NCBI GenBank assembly: GCA_046483315.1
Contig: JAWODJ010000005.1
Span: forward strand, 1-64,000
Source: PXAP01 sp046483315
GTDB taxonomy: Bacteria; Bacteroidota; Bacteroidia; Bacteroidales; PUMT01
Length of the DNA: 64,000 bases
Reading direction: 5' to 3'
The notes beneath the pieces were generated by a model. The model saw only the letters and a program-made list of their open reading frames with translations. It ran no database searches and had not been told where the DNA came from. Of this stretch, positions 24,435-32,152 are shown in pieces; position 1 is the first letter of the stretch; each line of letters starts with the position of its first letter. The position numbers were made by a program, and so were the translations under genes.

Positions 24435-25489
24435 TGAAAAAAACCATTCTTTTAACAGGAGGTGCTGGTTTCATAGGATCACACGTGGTAAGGCGACTGG
24501 TGAACAGTTACCCCGAATACCATATTGTAAACCTTGACAAGCTAACCTATGCAGGTAATCTTGAAAACCTCGCAGATATAAAAAATAAAGACAATTACAC
24601 CTTTATAAGGGGTGACATAACAGATGCCGCATTTATTGATAAGCTCTTCAGCCAGTACACTTTCGATACCGTGATCCACCTGGCGGCCGAATCACATGTC
24701 GACAGGTCGATCAGCGGCCCCATGGAGTTTATCACAACCAACATAATCGGTACGGTCAACCTTTTAAGTGCTGCAACAGCTTTCTGGAAAGGAAATATCG
24801 ACGGGAAGCTTTTCTATCACATCTCCACCGACGAAGTCTACGGTTCACTGGGTGAAAAGGGATCGTTCAACGAAAAGACACCATATGACCCGCGCAGTCC
24901 CTATTCCGCATCAAAAGCCAGTTCCGACCACCTGGTCAGGGCGTGGCACCATACCTACGGCCTGCCGGTTATTATCTCCAACTGTTCCAACAACTACGGG
25001 CCAAACCAGTTTCCCGAAAAACTTATACCCCTGGCGATCAACAATATAAAAAACAAAAAACCTGTTCCCATCTACGGTAAGGGGGAGAATATAAGGGACT
25101 GGCTTTATGTTGAAGACCACGCCGCAGCCATAGACCTTCTGCTACACAGGGGCCGGAGCGGGGAAACATATAATATAGGTGGCAATAACGAATGGAAAAA
25201 TATTGAACTTATCAGATTGCTTTGCCGGATAATGGACGATAAGCTGGAACGAAGCCCCGGCAACTCGGAAGAGCTTGTAACATTTGTTAAGGACCGGGCG
25301 GGTCATGACCTGCGCTACGCCATAGATAATACAAAGATCCGAACAGAACTGGGATGGCAGCCTTCGGTCACTTTTAAGGAGGGTCTGGAAAGGACGGTAA
25401 GCTGGTACCTGGATAATGAAAAGTGGCTTCAGGATGTGCTAAGCGGTGACTACAGGTCCTACTACCGCAAACAGTACCAGGAACGTTGA
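24431..25489 (+). CDS. rfbB: dTDP-glucose 4,6-dehydratase
   Basis: A 352-residue NAD-dependent dehydratase that converts dTDP-glucose to the 4-keto-6-deoxy sugar, a precursor of rhamnose and related sugars. Motifs are GGAGFIGSHVV, ISTDEVYGSLG (Thr-Asp-Glu catalytic triad) and SPYSASKASSDHL (Tyr-x3-Lys). I take the ATG overlapping the galE stop as the start; the frame is open for 12 codons upstream inside galE. The usual partners rfbA, rfbC and rfbD are not in this window. It is the last gene of the operon and faces the DUF4270 gene. Confidence 0.92.
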   Translation: MMKKTILLTGGAGFIGSHVVRRLVNSYPEYHIVNLDKLTYAGNLENLADIKNKDNYTFIRGDITDAAFIDKLFSQYTFDTVIHLAAESHVDRSISGPMEFITTNIIGTVNLLSAATAFWKGNIDGKLFYHISTDEVYGSLGEKGSFNEKTPYDPRSPYSASKASSDHLVRAWHHTYGLPVIISNCSNNYGPNQFPEKLIPLAINNIKNKKPVPIYGKGENIRDWLYVEDHAAAIDLLLHRGRSGETYNIGGNNEWKNIELIRLLCRIMDDKLERSPGNSEELVTFVKDRAGHDLRYAIDNTKIRTELGWQPSVTFKEGLERTVSWYLDNEKWLQDVLSGDYRSYYRKQYQER

Positions 25490-25514
25490 ATCACCCTGTT
25501 ATCCCGCACATTTA

Positions 25515-26828
25515 TCAGTGTCTTGTGTAGGTAATCTCAAGCCTGGCACCACCAGCCGGGTGGTAGCCGCTTTTTAAAACTGCCCTGTTGGGGTTTGTGC
25601 CCGACTCCCTGACTCCCACGAAAACAATACTGCTCTCCTTCCTCCCGCCAACATAAGCCTGTACCCAGTTCGTGATATTGGCCGAGTAATGTCGCTGTTC
25701 AGGATTATATGTTCCACCGAAATACTCATCACCAAGTGCAAGATCGGTAATGCCTGACAGCTGCCCCTCTGCATCCTTTTCAAAGCATGCCAGCCTTGCG
25801 GGGGGAGGAAAGTTTTCTGCGGCGTCATCGCCATTGTAAAGCGGCAGGTAAAGCCTGGCGGAATTAATGCTGACAGGCATGGAGTCACGCCATGACTGAA
25901 GTCTTTCAAAATCCAGACGCCCCATAACACCTGCCGCACCCTGAACATAAAAAACCGTATCACCGGTTCGCGGCTGCTCAAGAATATCATAAAAGTCGGC
26001 TTCAGAATAATCGTGGCTAAAGATATTTATCCTGTTGGCACCTTCATTGATTACAAAATCATACCTGAGGGTACTGTCAGGATAATCGGTATTCGTATAA
26101 AACAAAGACATCTTTGAGTCACCGTGATTAAGATCAATGGAATATACGGCACCGCTGCCGCTCTCAAGGCCGGCAGAAACATATATACCATTAAAATAAC
26201 CCAGGAAACTTCCAAGGGACTGCATAACAGTGTCAGGTGCATTAAGCAGTTTATCCTGCAAATCAGAACTGGTTATCGGAATGGCAATAATGGTGTCGCC
26301 GGCAGCCGGTTCCAGCGTATAATCAGCAACTTTTTCAGATATGTCTGTAAAGTCCAGCGGATCAGTATTGGAATAATACCGTTGCTCATAATCAATCTTC
26401 TCCTGCAGCTCATAAACACTGAAATTTTGTGCACCGGCTCCTGTGCCGTATTTATCAGTTACGCGGAGGTAAAGAACCATCGACTGGGCTTCAGGGGAAG
26501 AACCGAAATCAACTGTTTCCAGTATCCCTGCCTGTGTGAGGAAGCCCGAACTGAGTCTGCCGAAAACCGGATCATCAACCACCCCGAGCAGTGAAAGGGG
26601 GTGGCCTATTGCAAGGACGGAATCCCTTTTCCAGACGGATGTGCCTATCTCGGTTTCAGTAAAGGAATTTACAGCGAACCTGTCGGACTCCGGCTGTATC
26701 TCAAGACCTACAAAACTTGATTCTTCACATGAAGTAATAAAAAGAATCAGAAAAAGAACCAGGGCAGATGAGAAAGATACAATAATAAAAGAGCTCCTCT
26801 CACGTGGTAAAAAATCATTTCGGCACAT
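25515..26828 (-). CDS. DUF4270 lipoprotein
   Basis: A 437-residue lipoprotein. A hydrophobic signal segment ends in ITSC with the lipidation Cys at residue 34. The body is a beta-rich DUF4270-type domain (LSLLGVVDDPVFGRLSSGF near the start, ITNWVQAYVGG near the end). The function is not established. Its start overlaps the end of the GlgA-like gene by 14 bp, so the two are coupled. The same pairing next to panC and panD is, as I recall, common in Bacteroidota. Confidence 0.78.
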   Translation of the reverse strand: MCRNDFLPRERSSFIIVSFSSALVLFLILFITSCEESSFVGLEIQPESDRFAVNSFTETEIGTSVWKRDSVLAIGHPLSLLGVVDDPVFGRLSSGFLTQAGILETVDFGSSPEAQSMVLYLRVTDKYGTGAGAQNFSVYELQEKIDYEQRYYSNTDPLDFTDISEKVADYTLEPAAGDTIIAIPITSSDLQDKLLNAPDTVMQSLGSFLGYFNGIYVSAGLESGSGAVYSIDLNHGDSKMSLFYTNTDYPDSTLRYDFVINEGANRINIFSHDYSEADFYDILEQPRTGDTVFYVQGAAGVMGRLDFERLQSWRDSMPVSINSARLYLPLYNGDDAAENFPPPARLACFEKDAEGQLSGITDLALGDEYFGGTYNPEQRHYSANITNWVQAYVGGRKESSIVFVGVRESGTNPNRAVLKSGYHPAGGARLEITYTRH

Positions 26829-27642
26829 TGAACGATCCGTTTAATATTTTATCGTAAAAGTCTGAATAAAGATCAACGTATTCTTCTTCCGAATGGTATC
26901 CCAAAACCGGTTTTTTTTGTTTTTCAATGTGATCTTTAAGGTCAGGATCAACCTTCTCAGAGCCGAGGATTATGCCATCAGCATGATTTATTGCAATCTT
27001 GGAAAGATTAATATAATCGGGAGAATTAAGAATATTTACATCTTTATCTGTTATACCTTCGAGCATCAGTTTCTTTCGGAATTTTTTATTGAGGCTGTCA
27101 GGAAAACTATCATTGTATAGTGAATATATAATTTTGGACTGCTGGAAGAGCGGGTCTTCAGCATAGGCCTTCTTAAGATACAACGGCACCAGGGAGGTGA
27201 ACCATCCCTGGCAATGAACTATGTCAGGAGGCCAGCGCAGTTTTTTGACGGTTTCAAGCACACCGCGGGCAAAAAATATCAGCCTCTCATCATTATCGTC
27301 GTAATATACTCCGTTCTCATCGGCAAGAGGGCTTTTCCTCTGAAAATAATCTTCATTGTCAATAAAGTAAACCTGCATCCTTGCGCACTGAATAGAAGCC
27401 ACCTTGATGATAAGCGGATGATCTGTGTCATCTATAATCAGGTTCATTCCCGACAAACGTATAACCTCATGAAGCTGATTCCTCCTTTCATTGACACATC
27501 CATACCTCGGCATAAATGTGCGTATCTCCCGTCCGCGTTCCTGAACCCCCTGGGGAAGATTCCTGCCGATAACAGACATTTCCGTTTCAGGCAGATAAGG
27601 ACTTATCTCCTGAGAAATGTAAAGAACCTTGGTCTTTTCCAT
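26815..27642 (-). CDS. GlgA-like glycogen/starch synthase N-terminal-domain protein
   Basis: A 275-residue protein matching only the N-terminal (GT5) half of glycogen synthase: VLYISQEISPYLPETEMSVIGRNLPQ at the start, and PDIVHCQGWFTSLVPLYLKK in the middle. The C-terminal ADP-glucose-binding domain is absent, and the KTGG-type loop near the start reads PETE, so the normal catalytic elements are lacking. This short form is typical of Bacteroidota rather than a fresh truncation. It is the first gene of the operon with the DUF4270 lipoprotein. A full glycogen synthase role should not be assumed. Confidence 0.75.
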   Translation of the reverse strand: MEKTKVLYISQEISPYLPETEMSVIGRNLPQGVQERGREIRTFMPRYGCVNERRNQLHEVIRLSGMNLIIDDTDHPLIIKVASIQCARMQVYFIDNEDYFQRKSPLADENGVYYDDNDERLIFFARGVLETVKKLRWPPDIVHCQGWFTSLVPLYLKKAYAEDPLFQQSKIIYSLYNDSFPDSLNKKFRKKLMLEGITDKDVNILNSPDYINLSKIAINHADGIILGSEKVDPDLKDHIEKQKKPVLGYHSEEEYVDLYSDFYDKILNGSFNVPK

Positions 27643-27792
27643 CGAGCCACCTTAATATTATATGCATTTTTTATAACATCTGTCAGCCCCTTCAGCCAGG
27701 CTAACCATGGATGCCTTTAATTTTAAGCCAGGCAAAACCGTTTTGCCCGGATAATATTTTTTCTTCCTGATTTAATCTTTACTTTCGACTTG

Positions 27793-27823
27793 CAAAGATA
27801 ATAAAAATATTCGATAACTCAAC
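27793..27823 (-). promoter_or_regulatory. Candidate Bacteroidota promoter for the GlgA-like/DUF4270 operon
   Basis: On the minus strand GTTG (27823-27820), a 19-bp spacer and an exact TATCTTTG (27800-27793) form a good match to the phylum consensus. The leader to the start codon at 27642 would be about 145 nt. Confidence 0.42.
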
Positions 27824-27920
27824 CGGTTATACTTAACCGGAAATATACAGGTAATGAATTGATCTGCCTTTCCTGAAGATAATTATCATTACTTTCGCTG
27901 AATATTTTAATATACGGAAT

Positions 27921-28778
27921 ATGATGCTTGCAAAAACAGTCAAGGAAGCAGACAGCTTTATTTCAAAAATCAAAACTACAGGCAAATCACTTGGTCTTGT
28001 CCCGACCATGGGAGCACTTCATAAAGGGCACCTTTCCCTTGTCGGGTGCTGCAGAAAAGAAAATAATATTACTGTTGCATCCGTTTTTGTAAACCCGACA
28101 CAGTTCAATGACCCTGCGGACTTTAAGAAATATCCCCGTAACCCTGACCGTGACATGCAAATGCTCCGTCAGGCCGGTTGCGATATGGTTTTTGCCCCGG
28201 AGGTGAAGGAGATGTATCCACAGCCTGACAGGCGGATTTTTGATTTTGGGAAGACCGGCAGAATAATGGAGGGCCGGTTTCGCCCCGGCCATTTTAACGG
28301 TGTGGCGCAGGTTGTCAGCCGCCTGTTTGAAATATTAAAACCTGACAGGGCATATTTCGGCAAAAAGGATATACAGCAGCTGGCCATTATACGTAAAATG
28401 ACAGTTATGCTCAACCTTCCGGTTGAGATAAGGGCATGCCCCACACTCAGGGAGAGCGACGGACTTGCGATGAGCTCAAGAAATGTCCTGCTGAGTGCCA
28501 CCGAGCGAAAAAACGCTGCACTTATATGGCAGACCCTCCTGGAAGCAACACATAAAAAAGACCTGACAGTAAAAGAGTTGAAAGAGTGGGTTGTAAAAGT
28601 TATTAACAATAACCCTTTCCTGGAAATTGAATATTTTGAAGTTGTCAACAGCAGTGACCTGCAACCGGTAAACAAGTGGGAAGACGGCGAAAGGGAACTT
28701 ATCGGATGCCTTGCTGTACGAGCCGGAAATGTTCGTTTGATTGATAATATATTTTTTTCTAATTTTGCCCTGCTATGA
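27921..28778 (+). CDS. panC: Pantothenate synthetase
   Basis: A 285-residue ligase joining pantoate and beta-alanine in pantothenate (CoA) synthesis. PTMGALHKGHLSLV holds the HxGH nucleotide-binding motif, FVNPTQFN follows, and YFGKKDIQQL plus SSRN complete the family active site. The ORF overlaps panD by 4 bp (ATGA), so both enzymes of the branch are coupled. It is divergent from the GlgA-like gene. Confidence 0.95.
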   Translation: MMLAKTVKEADSFISKIKTTGKSLGLVPTMGALHKGHLSLVGCCRKENNITVASVFVNPTQFNDPADFKKYPRNPDRDMQMLRQAGCDMVFAPEVKEMYPQPDRRIFDFGKTGRIMEGRFRPGHFNGVAQVVSRLFEILKPDRAYFGKKDIQQLAIIRKMTVMLNLPVEIRACPTLRESDGLAMSSRNVLLSATERKNAALIWQTLLEATHKKDLTVKELKEWVVKVINNNPFLEIEYFEVVNSSDLQPVNKWEDGERELIGCLAVRAGNVRLIDNIFFSNFALL

Positions 28779-29128
28779 TGATCGAAATATTAAAATCAAA
28801 AATCCACCGGGTAAGAGTAACGGAAGCAAACCTCAATTATGTAGGGAGCATAACGATAGATGAGGACCTGATGGATGCAGCCAACCTTATCGAAAACGAA
28901 AAGGTGCAGGTGGTTAATATCAATAATGGCAAACGGCTTGAAACATATGTCATAAAAGGTGAAAGAGGAACCGGACAAATAGGCATGAACGGGCCGGCAG
29001 CAAGGAAAGTGGCAATTGATGATATAATTATCATCATCTCCTATGCTGTGATCGAAAGTACAGAAGCCCGCTCTTTTGAGCCCGCGATAGTATTTCCCGA
29101 TACAGAGACAAACAAACTTATTACCTGA
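28775..29128 (+). CDS. panD: Aspartate 1-decarboxylase (pyruvoyl-dependent)
   Basis: A 117-residue proenzyme that makes beta-alanine from aspartate for PanC. The self-cleavage site is Gly24-Ser25 in NYVGSITIDE; Ser25 becomes the pyruvoyl group. A conserved GERGTGQIGMNGPAAR block follows. Length is normal. It is coupled to panC by a 4-bp overlap. Confidence 0.95.
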   Translation: MMIEILKSKIHRVRVTEANLNYVGSITIDEDLMDAANLIENEKVQVVNINNGKRLETYVIKGERGTGQIGMNGPAARKVAIDDIIIIISYAVIESTEARSFEPAIVFPDTETNKLIT

Positions 29129-29132
29129 TAAC

Positions 29133-30173
29133 TTGCCACACAGAATAACCAAAGCTATCCGGATCCTCATTTTTCTGGCTATCGGGGCTCTTTTCCTGGT
29201 AATTGCCTTCAGGGGGATAAGTGCGGAAGGGCTGGTGCAGGGACTGAGGTCTGCCAGTTACAAATGGATCATGATATCCCTGTTGTTTGCCTCACTGGCA
29301 TTTGTCAGCAGGACATACCGGTGGATACTCCTTATAGAGCCCATGGGATACAGGCCCGGGGTAAAAAACACCTTTTATGCAATTATGACCGGCTACCTGG
29401 CTAATTTTGTTCTTCCCCGCCTGGGAGAAATAACCCGCTGCGGCACACTGAACCGTACCGACAGAATCCCGGTCGACTCACTGCTTGGAACGGTGATCAT
29501 TGAAAGAATAAGCGATCTGCTGGTGCTCTTTCTTCTGGCCACAGCAGTCATCTTCATAAAGATCGAACTGTTTGGCAATTTCCTTTACATCTATATTTTC
29601 ATGCCCCTTTACCAGATGATGATGTCATGGCTTGACTTTCCCTGGTTCTTTCATATTATGATCGTTTCTGCAATTCTCATCATCCTGATATTCTACAGGA
29701 TCATTACAATATGGCTCAGAAAATACAGTGTCTGGCGGCGGATTGAGAGAGTTGCACAGCGTATTCTGGAAGGAATGAGGTCGGTTGCCGGGATGAAAAA
29801 AACCCTGCAGTTTCTCCTTCATACCATCTTTATCTGGCTGATGTATTTTCTTATGACATGGGCGGTTTTTATGTCGCTGCCTTCAACTGCAGAGCTTGGA
29901 GCTGCAGATGTGCTTTTTATCTTGGTTATCGGTGGACTGGGGATGGCGGTTCCGGTGCAGGGAGGCATAGGTGCATATCACTGGATTGTGAGTGCGGGAC
30001 TGGGCATCTATGGTATTTCAAAGGAAGAAGGACTGGTATTTGCCACACTGTCGCACGAGTCCCAGGCCATCCTGATGATCATCCTGGGAACCTTCTCCAT
30101 GCTGATGGTTTTTATAAAAATGAAAAAGGCCAAACAGCCCGTTTATAAACTCAGTAATTCACCGGGAAAATAA
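29133..30173 (+). CDS. Lysylphosphatidylglycerol synthase-like flippase-domain membrane protein
   Basis: A 346-residue integral membrane protein with about eight hydrophobic segments, matching the LPG_synthase_TM (UPF0104) family: GYLANFVLPRLGEITRCG in the first third and a Gly-rich VIGGLGMAVPVQGGIGAYHW near residue 275. The soluble aminoacyl-transferase domain of MprF is absent. Relatives move lipids or glycolipids across the membrane, but the substrate here is unknown. The start appears to be TTG, four bases after the panD stop, with the first membrane segment beginning at residue 9. It is the third gene of the panC-panD run. Confidence 0.78.
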   Translation: MPHRITKAIRILIFLAIGALFLVIAFRGISAEGLVQGLRSASYKWIMISLLFASLAFVSRTYRWILLIEPMGYRPGVKNTFYAIMTGYLANFVLPRLGEITRCGTLNRTDRIPVDSLLGTVIIERISDLLVLFLLATAVIFIKIELFGNFLYIYIFMPLYQMMMSWLDFPWFFHIMIVSAILIILIFYRIITIWLRKYSVWRRIERVAQRILEGMRSVAGMKKTLQFLLHTIFIWLMYFLMTWAVFMSLPSTAELGAADVLFILVIGGLGMAVPVQGGIGAYHWIVSAGLGIYGISKEEGLVFATLSHESQAILMIILGTFSMLMVFIKMKKAKQPVYKLSNSPGK

Positions 30174-30180
30174 CAGTGCT

Positions 30181-30678
30181 ATGGATAACCGGGAAATTAT
30201 AAATTCAAAGATCCTTTCAGACAAATCTCTTGAGCGTATGCTGGCTTACCGGAGATTCAAAGATCAAAAAATGGTGTTTACCAACGGTTGTTTTGATATT
30301 CTTCACAGGGGACATGCCGATTACCTGGCCAGGGCAGCTGAAATGGGTGATATACTGGTGGTGGGACTCAACACCGACAGGTCAGTGCGCGCCATCAAAG
30401 GCCCCGGTCACCCGGTACAGAATGAGAAAAGCCGTTCACAGATTCTTGCTTCTTTATTTTATGTAAATGCAGTCATCCTGTTTGACCGTGAGACCCCGGA
30501 AGAGCTTATAAAAAAGGTTGAGCCCGATATTCTTGTCAAGGGCAGTGACTACAAACCCGAAGAAATTGTCGGATACGATATTGTAACCGCCAGGGGAGGC
30601 AAAGTAATAACACTGGCCCTGGTAGAGGGTTACTCCACTTCAGAAATTTTCAGAAAATTATCGGGCGGGAACCTTTAA
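30181..30678 (+). CDS. hldE2: D-glycero-beta-D-manno-heptose 1-phosphate adenylyltransferase (RfaE domain II)
   Basis: A 165-residue nucleotidyltransferase that makes ADP-heptose for LPS from heptose-1-phosphate and ATP. FTNGCFDILHRGHADYL carries the HxGH motif, and EGYSTSEIFRKL near the C-terminus is the family-typical end. It is the stand-alone partner of the kinase at 428-1420; E. coli has both on one polypeptide. It starts 8 bp after the LPG-synthase-like gene. Confidence 0.92.
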   Translation: MDNREIINSKILSDKSLERMLAYRRFKDQKMVFTNGCFDILHRGHADYLARAAEMGDILVVGLNTDRSVRAIKGPGHPVQNEKSRSQILASLFYVNAVILFDRETPEELIKKVEPDILVKGSDYKPEEIVGYDIVTARGGKVITLALVEGYSTSEIFRKLSGGNL

Positions 30679-30748
30679 TAGCGTCTGCCGGTAAAGGAAC
30701 TTTTCACAGGCACCGGAAAAATAAAATTTCAGCTTATACCAACCAGAT

Positions 30749-32110
30749 ATGGCAAAAAGAAAAACGGTATATATATGTCAGAACTGCGGAGTGGAATCTC
30801 CGAAATGGATAGGACGCTGTCCCTCATGCGGGGAGTGGAACAGCTACGTGGAAGAGGTTATTGCCGGCACAACAAAAAAAAGCATCCATACCGGCAGAGC
30901 CAGGCCGGTGCCGGAACTGCTGACTGACATATCCACTGCAACCGAAACACGCCTGAACAGCCACAGCCGTGAATTTAACAGGATACTGGGCGGAGGGATT
31001 GTGCCTGGATCAGTTATCCTTGTCGGCGGAGAACCGGGCATAGGTAAATCAACCCTTGCCCTGCAGGTGGCAATGCATATGCCTGCGGTTAAAACATTGT
31101 ATATATCGGGAGAAGAGAGCAGCAGGCAGATTAAACTGCGTGCCGACCGTATTGATCCCGGTAAGGGAAACTGCCATATATTATGCGAAACCAACCTGGA
31201 AGCCATATATACACATATGCAGAATATGGAACCCGGACTGGTTATTGTTGATTCTGTCCAGACCCTCCAGTCCGACAACATCGAATCACCGGCCGGCAGT
31301 GTCTCCCAGATAAAAGATTGTGCGGCGGGACTGCTGAGGTATGCCAAGGAGACAAACACACCCGTTGTACTGATTGGACATATAACCAAGGAGGGCGGAC
31401 TCGCGGGCCCGAAAGTACTGGAGCATATTGTCGATGTTGTGCTTCAGTTCGAAGGTGATCACAACCATTTCTACCGGGTGCTCCGCTCACTGAAAAACCG
31501 CTACGGGTCAACATCTGAAACAGGACTTTACGAAATGCGGGACAACGGTCTCAGGGAGGTGGATAATCCTTCTGAACTGCTTATCACCAGGCACGAAGAA
31601 GAAATTAGCGGTGTAGCTATTTCAGCCATGGTAGACGGCCTGCGACCCTTCCTGATCGAAATACAGGCACTGGTCAGCACTGCCGCCTACGGAACACCGC
31701 AGCGGTCATCCACAGGATTCGACCTGCGGCGGTTAAGCATGCTCCTGGCCGTTCTGGAAAAAAGGGCGGGATTCAGACTGTCGGTAAAAGATGTTTTTCT
31801 TAATATTGCCGGCGGAATAAAGGTGGCTGACACAGCAACCGACCTGGCAGTTATCAGCGCTATACTCTCTTCAGATACAGATTTACCCGTTCCCCGGGAT
31901 ATCTGTTTTGCCGGAGAAGTGGGCCTGTCGGGAGAGATAAGGCCTGTCGGGAGACTGGAGCAACGTATAGCCGAAGCTGAAAAGATGGGCTTCCGCAGAA
32001 TCATTATCTCCTCATTCAACAAAAAGGAGGAACTCCGGAAAAATAAAAAAATCGAGATTCTCCGGGCAGGTAAAGTTGCACAGCTTTTCCGTATGCTTTT
32101 CAAGCCCTGA
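30749..32110 (+). CDS. radA: DNA repair protein RadA
   Basis: A 453-residue RecA-related ATPase that drives branch migration in recombination repair. A four-Cys zinc finger (C10-x2-C13 ... C24-x2-C27) is followed by Walker A GEPGIGKST at residues 94-102. The RadA-specific LKNRYGST motif lies near residue 249, and a Lon-protease-like C-terminal domain ends the protein (ICFAGEVGLSGEIRPV). Length is normal. It converges on the PBP1A gene with 42 bp between stops. Confidence 0.95.
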   Translation: MAKRKTVYICQNCGVESPKWIGRCPSCGEWNSYVEEVIAGTTKKSIHTGRARPVPELLTDISTATETRLNSHSREFNRILGGGIVPGSVILVGGEPGIGKSTLALQVAMHMPAVKTLYISGEESSRQIKLRADRIDPGKGNCHILCETNLEAIYTHMQNMEPGLVIVDSVQTLQSDNIESPAGSVSQIKDCAAGLLRYAKETNTPVVLIGHITKEGGLAGPKVLEHIVDVVLQFEGDHNHFYRVLRSLKNRYGSTSETGLYEMRDNGLREVDNPSELLITRHEEEISGVAISAMVDGLRPFLIEIQALVSTAAYGTPQRSSTGFDLRRLSMLLAVLEKRAGFRLSVKDVFLNIAGGIKVADTATDLAVISAILSSDTDLPVPRDICFAGEVGLSGEIRPVGRLEQRIAEAEKMGFRRIIISSFNKKEELRKNKKIEILRAGKVAQLFRMLFKP

Positions 32111-32152
32111 GCCCCTGAGTAGGCGGAGGTAACTAACTGGCTGGCGAAACAT

